Assembly (NCBI GenBank): GCA_037042915.1
Contig: CM073197.1
Span: 1 to 64,000, forward strand
Source of the DNA: Auricularia sp. M13
Taxonomy: Eukaryota; Basidiomycota; Agaricomycetes; Auriculariales; Auriculariaceae
Reading direction: 5' to 3'
DNA length: 64,000 bases
Part shown: piece after piece, positions 56,000-64,000 of the stretch
Layout of the letters: every line of letters starts with the position of its first letter
How positions within the stretch are numbered: the stretch's first letter is position 1
The notes under the pieces: generated by a model
Seen by the model: the letters and a program-made list of their open reading frames with translations, nothing else
The model's database searches: none
What the model was told of the DNA's origin: nothing
Translations under genes and position numbers: made by a program

Positions 56000-57342
56000 T
56001 TGAGCTCCTACTGACCCGCTGTCATTGCGCTTGCAGGAGCTCCATCGTGCAAGCGCGTCGTCTGGTCTATCGACCGCGCGCGACCGACGTCCGTATTATC
56101 AGAGCTGCGTGCGGTCCCAGAATTCATCGTGCGTCGTCCCTTATTCTCTGTACCTCGGCTGACGACGACCTGAAGCCCATTCATTGTCCAGGGGCCGCGG
56201 TGCTGCGCTGCGGGACCCCGATCTCGCATGATGGCCCGTGTCCGCGCCGTAGACGATAAGCTCTCGCGCTCAATCGAGGTTCGCGCGAGAGGTGGCCTGA
56301 AAGGTGCCGCAAGGCTCCGCGCAAGTGGCCGGTGTTGGCGGCTTCAAGAGCCTCCGCGACACGAGCTCTGCGCGCGATCGCGGATGTGCTGTGCGGGCGC
56401 TCACTGCGCTCGCATTCGTGGATAGCATGCGCGAAGGCGCCACGCCCGATGCGTCTGAGAGAGGACGGGCAACGCGCACGCGCCCACGGCCAGCTGCGCT
56501 CTGCCGTGTGAGATAACCGTGTCCGTTTGTCCGTTGGCGGTCGACGAAAATCATGCGCGCGCTGTTGATGATAGGCTCCTCCCAGCGGGCGCAAAGGAGG
56601 GGAGCTGCAGGAGGAGGGCGGACGCGCGCCGCCAGCGGAGTACTGCTGATCCGGTCACATCTGCAAACTGTCAATGGCCGGGGAGCGCGGTGTTCGTGCC
56701 GCGCCGGTCCATCGCGCCGTCGAGCTTGTGGCTGCGATTCGGCCTGTATTCGCGGCGCACCCGTCGACAGCAGACTGGGGGTTGATAATTATTCGGCCAC
56801 TGCATTGTGTTGATCACGCTCGCGCGCACTGTGCGTCGTCGTTCTGTTCATATCATGAGTTGGTGTGGGGTCCACCCGCACTTCGTTGCACCTTGTTGGT
56901 AGTGTACAGTGTGAGATGTATTGTGACTGTGAGCTGCCGCAAAGAATGTGCGCGCCGGTAATTGTTCCGGTCCGGCTATAGTCAAAGCACCGGGCCGACC
57001 TGGTTGCCGAAGCATGTTGCCTTCGTACCACTACCATCGACAGCACCCCCGCGCTCTCAGCTACGCTCAGACACGAGCTCGGCGAGCCAACATCGTGTAT
57101 ACACAGTGAGCTTGCCATTGTTGCACTGTGAGCATAGCGGGGCAACTCATAGTGTGATGCAATTTGTAGAGCAAGCCATCCACCGATCTCGGACCATCGG
57201 CGCACATCAGACTGGCGGCCAGCCGTCCCTCGCATCCTAGGCTTTGCTTCACATGCCACAGCTACTGCTGTCCCACTGCCGCTTTGCTCCATTGCTCTGT
57301 GGTGTCTCTCTGCCATTGTTCAAGTATCGGCCACTCCAGCAA
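56000..57342 (-). repeat. Dispersed repeat A, right copy (inverted)
   Basis: Read on the minus strand from 57342 it starts with the same CGATACTTGAACAATG motif and follows 27393-28767 for about 1.3 kb. Shared blocks include GGTCCGAGATCGGTGGATGG (about 57185), CACTACCAACAAG (about 56905), GCCGCCAACACCGG and GGGCTTCAGGTCGTC. Neither copy keeps a long frame. Confidence 0.75.
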
Positions 57343-57348
57343 GGGCCT

Positions 57349-57726
57349 ATGCGATACCCCTTCAGACTACGAACTAATATCCAAGGGGATAAACGTATGC
57401 TCTCGCTTTATGGCAGTCGTCCGAGTTTCTCACATATTCTCATCGTTCAGAAGGCGATAAAGAAAACCATTGAAAGTTTCTTGTTGGAAAATGGGAAAAC
57501 TCTGAAAGTCGTACTGGAAGATACCCCAGAACCCGCAGACGCCCTGAAAGAAGTCATGGCCATCGACCCAAAAAGCTGGGAGGCGCTCTTTGAGGACATG
57601 GCCCTGCCTAATTCCGAGACCCTGCCTTTGTCCAAACAGAAACGGCACTTTGATTACTGGAGGCCAGCGATAAAGGTCAAATTTGCGACCATGTGCAAAG
57701 GCGCGCAGCAACCGAAAAAAAAGTAG
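57349..57726 (+). CDS. Unrecognised Lys-rich open frame
   Basis: A 125-aa frame from the ATG at 57349 (MRYPFRLRTNIQGDKRML) to a TAG at 57724-57726 (ending KGAQQPKKK). It contains ESFLLENGKTLKVVLEDTPE and LSKQKRHFDYWRPAIKVKF. Composition and codon use look coding and are more AT-rich than neighbouring sequence, suggesting different ancestry. It begins right at the edge of repeat A. It could be a small protein or the last part of a larger broken gene. No family is recognised. Confidence 0.45.
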   Translation: MRYPFRLRTNIQGDKRMLSLYGSRPSFSHILIVQKAIKKTIESFLLENGKTLKVVLEDTPEPADALKEVMAIDPKSWEALFEDMALPNSETLPLSKQKRHFDYWRPAIKVKFATMCKGAQQPKKK

Positions 57727-57994
57727 AATCCACATGTTACATACCACACTGTTCCTGAAACCTTTGGATTGTTCTACTTTCTTCTTTTTGGCTATTAAGG
57801 ACTTTCCCAGTTTCCGCTGTACATCCAGCTGGCGCTTGCAAGTCCTGGGATATAGATCAAGACGCCTGACCATCGGAGGTCGAGGCCGCTGTGTCCGCCA
57901 TGCCAAACACCCGGCACATTGCCGCCGGGATGAAGTAGTGTTGTATGAGTTGTAATGTACAGTATCATGAGCAGAGCAAAGAAACTCACCACAA

Positions 57995-58048
57995 CCTATT
58001 AATATGTCGCCTTTCTTTGATGACATCAAAGAAAAAAGCTTCCTGAGG
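57995..58048. repeat. Variable-stem hairpin repeat, copy 1
   Basis: CCTATTAATATGTCGCC, then an 11-bp perfect stem (TTTCTTTGATG/CATCAAAGAAA), then AAAGCTTCCTGAGG. The flanks match the copies at 58202, 60009 and 62596, but the stem sequence is completely different. Confidence 0.75.
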
Positions 58049-58201
58049 GGGGGTATCGCACGCTGTGACCCAAAATGAAAATCCTCCATATAGCGCAATG
58101 TCTTAAGTAATTCCTGCATTTGGTCCGAGATTCTTCTGATCAATATTCATCTCAGGGGAAATTATCCAAAATAATGGTGTATTCCAGCCAGCACCAGCAA
58201 A

Positions 58202-58252
58202 CCTATTAATATGTCACCCGGATCTCATGGTATGAGATCCAAAAGGTTCCTG
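58202..58252. repeat. Variable-stem hairpin repeat, copy 2
   Basis: CCTATTAATATGTCACCC, then a 9-bp stem (GGATCTCAT/ATGAGATCC), then AAAAGGTTCCTG. Confidence 0.8.
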
Positions 58253-58374
58253 CGCCACGGAAACGAGGAAGGGGGGCTTGGCGCTGACTCGCAAAATTAT
58301 GTTGGGCCCGGCAGTTCGATTGAGGGTTGGCGCCGGAATTTTGCGAGCCCCACGGCACTCTGCGTGAAAAGCAT

Positions 58375-58455
58375 GTTTTGGCCTTGTCCATCACTTGCCC
58401 ATCATTTGTCCATCACTTGTCCGCGATTTGTCCATCATTTGTCCGACAAGAGACC
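58375..58455 (+). repeat. Short tandem CCATCATTTGT-like repeats
   Basis: Six to seven imperfect 10-11-bp units (CCATCATTTG, CCATCACTTG) in a row, followed by ACAAGAGACCG. The same units recur at 60185-60228 and, inverted, at 60540-60630, so they form the outer edges of a larger inverted arrangement. Confidence 0.7.
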
Positions 58456-59091
58456 GTCAAGAGCTTCCAGGGACTCCAAATGAGAGCAGACACGGCTTCT
58501 TTTCTTTTTCCCATGTCAGTGGCAACTAGGTGCCACCGAATGCTGCCCATGGGAGCGCCGGTCCCGCTGTGCCCGACGAGCACGGTGACGAGGAGGACGC
58601 CTGGGGGAGTGTCCCAGATAACGGTGCAGCATCTGCAGCAAGTATCATACAGTATGCCTTCTGTTCTAGGCGCTATTGAGTTATGCGACCTTACGAACTC
58701 GTCTTGCCAGTCCGAGTACGCTGGGCAACGAAATATACGACCAGAACACACAAATTCCAGGGCTACTGCACGGTTACTAGATGATGCACCTTTGAGATCT
58801 CGCCTGGGCAGACCGTCGCCGCTTGAAAGGCGCAGCGGGTCCGTCGTTCCCAGAAGCGAACGGAATGAGAATATAGAGCTTTTTCGAGTCACCTCGAGCT
58901 CAAAGCGAAAAGCACACACACACACACGATTCTCACAAAAAGAGGAGTATATCCTCCAGAATGAGGCCGGCAATGCCTAAAGCGTGGCACTCGATGCAGT
59001 TTTTCCCGCACCGCCTCCTTTGTTCTACTACGCTCGTACAAAATGCGCGCACGCCACGCGGCAGCACGCCGATTATCCTTACCCACCGACC

Positions 59092-59340
59092 ATGCCTGAT
59101 GAGATGGACACTGCGTCGGGCCCCAACCCACCCAACCCCACCCAAGAGCAGATCGATAGTGAGGCTCAGAGTCGCAAGCGCGGGCGGGACGACGCTGCTG
59201 ACGAGGACTCAGAGCGTGTCCGAGAGATCCGCGCCATCGTACGCCGCGCGGATAATCGCCACCTTCGCTCGGCAGTCGTGCCGATCCACCTCTCTGAGGA
59301 CGCGCAGCCGCGTACGGCGTTCCTAAGGGTTAGGTTATAG
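59092..59340 (+). pseudogene. Gene start cut off by a minisatellite
   Basis: The ATG at 59092 (context CCGACCATGCC) begins a clearly coding-like N-terminus: MPDEMDTASGPNPPNPTQ, then SEAQSRKRGRDDAADEDSER and RAIVRRADNRHLRSAVVPIH. It runs into the 70-bp tandem repeat at 59317 and stops at 59340. It is probably the 5' end of a gene, perhaps of a mobile element, whose remainder has been replaced. Confidence 0.5.
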
Positions 59341-59526
59341 AGGGGGTTCCAGGCATCCCAGGCAGGAAATCTTGCCTTGGCCTGCGGCGTTCCTAAGGGT
59401 TAGGTTATAGAGGGGGTTCCAGGCATCCCAGGCAGGAAATCTTGCCTTGGCCTGCGGCGTTCCTAAGGGTTAGGTTATAGAGGGGGTTCCAGGCATCCCA
59501 GGCAGGAAATCTTGCCTTGGCCTGCA
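59317..59526. repeat. Minisatellite, 3 x 70 bp
   Basis: Three essentially identical units starting at 59317, 59387 and 59457. Each contains GGGTTAGGTTATAGAGGGGG, which includes telomere-like GGGTTAGG. Confidence 0.95.
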
Positions 59527-59660
59527 CAGGCTAGGACTTCCTGCCTGGCCTTCGCAGGCTAGGACTTCCTGCCTGGCCTTCGCAGGCTAGGACTTCCTGC
59601 CTGGCCTGCACAAGAATTCCTGCCTGGTCTGCACAGGCTTGGATATCCTGCCTGGCGTAC
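59521..59660. repeat. Minisatellite, about 28-bp units
   Basis: Four to five imperfect copies of CTTCGCAGGCTAGGACTTCC plus TGCCTGGC, directly following the 70-bp units and sharing their CAGG-rich end. Confidence 0.85.
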
Positions 59661-59800
59661 ATACATCCTCAGATGGCTAAGTTGCACCAGGTAGTATCAT
59701 CTCCTGTTCACTTGTCTGCATAGGGTCACAATTCCTGTACCTATCTACCTACCTACCTACCAACCTTGCACTGTCCTGCTGGCCATTGTCTGAGTCTCCC

Positions 59801-60007
59801 TATGAAAAAGTCGGACCTCTGTGTGCGGGGCCCTTTTGATCCCCCATCAACTGCCCTCTGATGGAGTTGACTGCGGCTATGAAAAAGTCGGACCTCTGTG
59901 TGCGGGGCCCTTTTGATCCCCCATCAACTGCCCTCTGATGGAGTTGACTGCAGCTATGAAAAAGTCGGACCTCTGTGTGCGGGGCCCTTTTGATCCCCCA
60001 TCAACAG
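59801..60007. repeat. Minisatellite, 2.7 x 77 bp
   Basis: Units beginning TATGAAAAAGTCGGACC at 59801, 59878 and 59955. The third copy is cut by hairpin repeat copy 3. Each unit contains the inverted repeat CATCAACTGCC/TGGAGTTGA. Confidence 0.95.
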
Positions 60008-60008
60008 C

Positions 60009-60060
60009 CCTATTAATATGTCGCCCGGATCTCATGGTATGACATCCAAAAGGTTCCTTG
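60009..60060. repeat. Variable-stem hairpin repeat, copy 3
   Basis: Same stem as copy 2 with one mismatch (ATGACATCC). It interrupts the 77-bp minisatellite. Confidence 0.8.
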
Positions 60061-60228
60061 AGGGCTGAAACTTTTGATGATGGCCGCGATATGTAGCTAA
60101 GAAATTATGGGAGGGCCCAGAGTACAAAGTACAGTTGGTTCAAGAATTTTTGATGCAATATCGGTCGAGCTAGCAGATCAGGCTTTGGCCTTGTTCATCA
60201 TTTGCCCATCATTTGTCCATCACTTGCT

Positions 60229-60455
60229 GACACAGCCTGCAATATGTCCTTTTCAGCACCTTCTCAGTGGCACAATAGGCTTTGAGAACACATTGAAAAA
60301 AGTTCGTGCATTGGCAGTGGCACAAAAGGACGTGAGAAAGCATTGAAAAAAGTTCGTGCATTGGCACTAATGCACGAACTTTTTTCAATGTGTTCTCAAA
60401 GCCTATTGTGCCACCCAAAAAGTATTGAAAAGGACATCTTGCAGGCTGTGTGATC
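60229..60455. repeat. Inverted repeat, about 90-bp arms
   Basis: The left arm (60229-60335: ACACAGCCTGCAATATGTCC ... TTCGTGCATTGGCA) pairs with 60365-60455. A partial third copy of AAAAAAGTTCGTGCATTGGC lies between the arms. It is a foldback structure with a small loop. Confidence 0.85.
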
Positions 60456-60539
60456 ACTTGTCCATCATTTGCTGATAATATGCGTGGAGCCAGCCGAAAG
60501 GGTACATTTGGAGCCGAGGAGCAGTGAGCGAAGAGCAAA

Positions 60540-60640
60540 TCTGTGGAAAATGACGGGCAAATGATGGTCAAGGACGCAACAAATCGGTGGAAAATGATGG
60601 ACAAATGATGGATAAATGATGGACAAGAGACCGACAAGAA
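60540..60640 (-). repeat. Inverted set of the short CCATCATTTGT repeats
   Basis: GGACAAATGATGGATAAATG-type units, the complement of those at 58375-58455, ending with ACAAGAGACCG as there. Confidence 0.65.
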
Positions 60641-60878
60641 GCCGTAGCACAATGGGGAACGCGGCTAAATCCGCGGGACAAAGTGTGCTCACACTCTGTG
60701 GATCTGTCCGACCTCAGTGCAATCCTCCTTGTTTATGAAGATCTCTACCAACAAGAGTGACAGGCTCGCCTGAAGATGGGATCAACTCTTCTCAGAGTGA
60801 TTGGTTGTCATATGCAGGCTGGCTTGTTCCAATGTGAAGACGATAGCTCAAGATTGGATCTCCTCCTGTCGCGGTGCA

Positions 60879-62415
60879 GGCGCGCTAGGGCAGGCCGTTG
60901 GTTCGTGGTTGAAACACAAATTGCGCGCTGCAAGCCGTCCCGGTACCGATTCGCTTCAAACTTGGTTTTCGGGTACCTCATATTATTTCCAACAGAATGC
61001 CTGCTTGGGGGTGTCTAGGGGTCCCTAGGGACGCCAAAAATGACGATTTTAGACACAGAACGAAAAGCTCGGCCGTTTCTGAGCTCCGGATGCTATGTTC
61101 AGGCTCCGCCTCCGCTGCTCAAACGACGGCTGTCTGCTCATTTCGACACTGTCTCGTCATGGGAGTGGCTTATGTTAGTTGTAACCTAATATTGCTATAA
61201 GATTACAGCGCTTTCGGAAAGCCTTGACTGCGCCAACTTTTTTTGATTCGAGTCGGGCCGTTTCCCCATTCGGACGCAATGTGCGAGGTATCATGTTTTC
61301 ATGCTTGCAATGGTTCAGAATATAACAAATCATCAGTGTATTGGCCATACAAGTATCCGAGGCTTCGTCTGCATTTCAGAACTGAAGATTGGTTGAGCCA
61401 AACGACCCGGAACCTGGCCAGAGATCAGAGGCATTCTCCGAGTTGCGAATCCCCACGTTCACCGCTGACGATTACTACCTGGCCGCACTAGTTATATAAA
61501 AGTGAGGCTTGTGCATATTTCTGAGTTATTTAGAGCAGCTTTACGGGCAGACTGACCCGTTGTGCAGCTTGAGTTTTCCCAAAAGGGAAATCGTCAGATC
61601 GAATCAGAAAAAGTTGGCGCAGTCAATGTTTTCCGAACAGGCTGTAAATATTATCAATGATGTTTTTAAGCTGTTAGGGCCCATGAGGCTGTTTTTAGCA
61701 GTAAAATCACAGAATAACAAAATGCGTGAAGCTGCCTCTCCTTGAGCATTGATATATACTGTGGTAAGTATTGGCACAGATACTTAGATGCATATAGCTC
61801 TATAACTTTGCAAGAGACACTGTAGGTACATATTAGGAACTCTCCGGATGGCCGGGGATTAGCCTCCACTGAGCACTTCTTATACTTTGCAAGGCTTCAA
61901 TAAAGATGTGCTCAAGACCAAATGCTGTATATACTCAGTTTTAACTTAATAACCTTGTTCTCTCTTCTCTGCGCTATTGACCTCACGATGGAGACTCTCA
62001 TCAGAATAGTGGGAATTAAAGGAATTGTCCATGCCAGTATTACAAGTCACTGGGGCACTGAACTGGGTAGTATCAGCCTCAGCAGTACCCAAGTCATTAC
62101 TCATCACCCAATTCATGTATTGTGAATGGCTCCACGACGAGACAGTGTCGAAATGAGCAGACAGCCGTCGTTTGAGCAGCGGAGGCGGAGCCTGAACATA
62201 GCATCCGGAGCTCAGAAACAGCCAAGCTTTTCGTTCTGTGTCTAAAATCGTCATTTTTGGCGTCCCTAGGGACCCCTAGACACCCCCAAGCAGGCATTCT
62301 GTTGGAAATAATATGAGGTACCCAAAAACCAAGTTTGAAGTGAATCGGTACCGGGACGGCTTGCGGCGCGCAATTTGTGTTTCAACCGTGAACCAACGGC
62401 CTGCCCTAGCGCGCC
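60879..62415. mobile_element. Foldback element with about 285-bp terminal inverted repeats
   Basis: The left arm 60879-61165 (GGCGCGCTAGGGCAGGCCG...) and right arm 62125-62415 are inverted copies at about 93%. Both include GTCCCTAGGGACGCC and GGCTCCGCCTCCGCTGCTC. About 960 bp lie between, with no transposase. The flanks show no obvious target duplication. It is a non-autonomous DNA element of unknown family, and contains the MITE at 61206-61644. Confidence 0.8.
61206..61644. mobile_element. MITE with TA target duplication, Tc1/mariner-like
   Basis: A 439-bp element with 46-bp inverted ends (40 of 46 match). They begin CAGCGCTTTCGG and, inverted, CAGCCTGTTCGG, and share TTGACTGCGCCAACTTTTT. 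It is flanked on each side by TA (61204-61205 and 61645-61646), the duplication made by Tc1/mariner transposases. No coding capacity. It lies inside the larger foldback element. Confidence 0.8.
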
Positions 62416-62436
62416 CTCTATAACAATGACAATGAC

Positions 62437-62595
62437 GTGTTTGACAACCTCAGCCATGTGCATGGGCATTACTTCATATCCGATATCTTTGAAGACACAA
62501 ATGGCAACATTCTCATTCCCAAGGCAGTGTGCCGCCGATTTAAAGAACCGAACACCGTCGCGAGACGTTACGGCCACGATAACTTCAGCCACCTC
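62437..62595 (+). pseudogene. Coding fragment next to the foldback element
   Basis: A 53-codon stretch with strongly coding composition: MFDNLSHVHGHYFISDIFED, then NGNILIPKAVCRRFKEPN. It is truncated on the left by the foldback element and on the right by hairpin repeat copy 4. Not recognised. Confidence 0.4.
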
Positions 62596-62640
62596 TTAAT
62601 ATGTTCATGGTATGAGATCCAAAAGGTTCCTGTGCCACAG
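62596..62640. repeat. Variable-stem hairpin repeat, copy 4
   Basis: TTAATATG then TCATGGTATGAGATCC and AAAAGGTTCCTG. Most of the left stem is missing compared with copy 2. Confidence 0.75.
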
Positions 62641-62659
62641 AAATGAGGAACATGGGCTG

Positions 62660-63900
62660 ATTGTTGCGCCTTTCATCGGGTCCCTCCTCTCCCGCGGCTT
62701 CATTTCACCGTCCAGCGGTCCTTGCCTGCCCCTCCGATGTGTTCGTCCCTGCCAGACCCCGCGTCAGCACATCACCTCAGCCCCTCCACTCGGTCGGCCC
62801 TTCAGTCCCTGTCCAGGAGAAGGAGGATACTATGAGATGTTTCTGGTTTGAGGAGGACTCTATTTGTTCTTGTTTCCCCTCTGTGCCGAGGATGTCTTCG
62901 CGGTGACCACTTGGTCCGATTTGGGGCAACCGCGTGGTGATTGGCCGGTCACGCAGTGGGTCCACAGGCCCCCTCAGTCTTGCTTCCGTAGTATATATAG
63001 GGGTTGGAGCCCCCTCTTGTACCTTAGGCTTGGTTTGGTCTATCATACTGCTTATCCGCCACCTCTCCACTTATCCCTTCCCCTCGAGCGTCGTCTCAGA
63101 GAGTGATATAGCTGTTGCGGTCGTCACAGTCATTGCAGACTCTGTCCGTTTGCCCGTGGGTTTTATGCTGCTTCGCCGAGCGTTTGACCAGCGCTGCGTA
63201 CACCGGACGCATACAGTTGGTGCACTGTTTATCCTCGGACTGAGACTCGGTCAGGGTTGTACGCCTTGGTCTGTGGGGGCTCAGGATATTATCCACGCGC
63301 CACTCTCCCTCTGTCTATGGGGTGAGACAACCTCCTTGTATACTCCAATTTGGCTTGGTGGAGGTTCCCTGCCCTCAGACTCTGGTTCAGAAGCTCTCAC
63401 TTTGCCGCACACATCGGACATGGGCGTTGTCGTGCACGGGATATGCTCTAGGACCCTCTTCGGACCTCAGATGGCCTTGGGTTTACGCCCTGTCCAACCC
63501 CAGAAGCTCTTGCTTCGGTTGGACTTCCTGTTGGCGTGGTACTCCTCGAATGGACAGCATATGGGTTATTGTCGCCTGGTACAAGCTCAGTTACATTCCC
63601 GGACTCTCGGTCCGTGCTCGCTGCACCTCGGTGTCATCCTTGTACCCTCGGGCATCGCCTCTCTACTTGGTCCATACCCTTGTGGGGTGTCTCTAGAGTG
63701 CCGGTGGTAGGGGAGATGATGGTGGGTGTGTCCCCTCGCTCCGGGATCACCCAGGACCGGATCAGCAGTCCCTGGGGATGGGTATATAGGTTGTGGGGTG
63801 TAGATGCGTGTACCCTAGGTTTGGTCTGGTCAATTGTACCGCTTGTCCGTTCTTCCTCGTCCCTTTCTCCCCTCTTGAGCGTCGGTCTTGGCGAGTGACA
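62660..63900 (+). repeat. Two related TATA-containing segments, possibly LTR-like
   Basis: A segment around 62880-63110 (GTATATATAGGGG, TTGTACCTTAGGCTTGG, then a pyrimidine-rich stretch and GAGCGTCG) has a diverged partner at about 63740-63900 (GTATATAGG, TGTACCCTAGGTTTGG, GAGCGTCG). TATA box plus downstream conserved block resembles the promoter part of long terminal repeats, but I cannot define ends or coding parts. It looks old and broken. No gene is supported between the two segments. Confidence 0.4.
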
Positions 63901-64000
63901 ATGTCATGCGCGCGAGCGCTGACTCGCCCCACCGCGCCAGCTTCTGTCCGCGTCCGAGCTCGTCCCGCTGCAGCAGACAAGTTACTCGCCTTTTCTTTTA

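Noticed and set aside
62660-63900. A defined LTR retrotransposon
   Set aside because: Only promoter-like similarity between two segments is visible. There are no clear terminal repeats and no capsid or polymerase coding region.

Overview
The window is a chromosome end of a filamentous fungus, most probably an Agaricomycete-type basidiomycete. Position 1 lies in a C-rich telomere array oriented as a true left end. Clean spliceosomal introns of 42-58 nt (donors GTGCGT/GTRNGT, acceptors YAG), Zn2Cys6 regulators with a fungal_trans domain, a TET/JBP-type dioxygenase and an RNase H-bearing LINE all fit that group; the species is not identifiable from this alone.

Layout. 1-289 telomere, mostly 5-nt TTAGG-type units. 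0.5-15 kb: subtelomeric genes, mostly on the minus strand and unrecognised (540-1480, 2068-3562, 3740-6435, 9881-11012, 11481-13130), with a decayed F-box-type gene (6849-8239), a decayed SET-domain gene (8363-9500) and a USP-type deubiquitinase (13528-14983). 16.0-17.7 kb: an intact 490-aa TET/JBP-like 2OG-Fe(II) dioxygenase. 18-25.5 kb: a graveyard of gene pieces, including a tandemly duplicated composite of ribosomal protein eS21 and RBR/IBR ubiquitin-ligase fragments, interstitial telomere repeats and a 198/163-bp tandem array. 26.8-35.3 kb: dispersed repeat A, a hAT transposon (28768-32685) whose transposase carries an N-terminal ubiquitin-like domain ending RLRGG, repeat block B and a decayed Zn2Cys6 gene. 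36.7-40.9 kb: an intact 701-aa Zn2Cys6/fungal_trans regulator with a 1562-nt intron. 41-45 kb: diverged tandem repeats. 45.3-50.7 kb: a LINE with a perfect 14-bp target-site duplication, inserted into one arm of a palindrome. 51.4-57.3 kb: an intact 188-aa Zn2Cys6 protein, block B and repeat A in inverted orientation relative to the left side. 57.3-64 kb: repeat-dense sequence with variable-stem hairpins, three minisatellites, a 1.5-kb foldback element enclosing a TA-flanked MITE, and TATA-containing repeats.

How it fits together. Four host genes look whole by exact exon arithmetic or by continuous domain order: the dioxygenase, the deubiquitinase, the 701-aa regulator and the 188-aa regulator. 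Most of the rest is mobile DNA and duplicated gene debris, as expected near a telomere. The two observations that most deserve follow-up are the ubiquitin-like/hAT fusion and the eS21-RBR composite cassette. There is no sign of an operon, CRISPR array, rRNA or tRNA gene.
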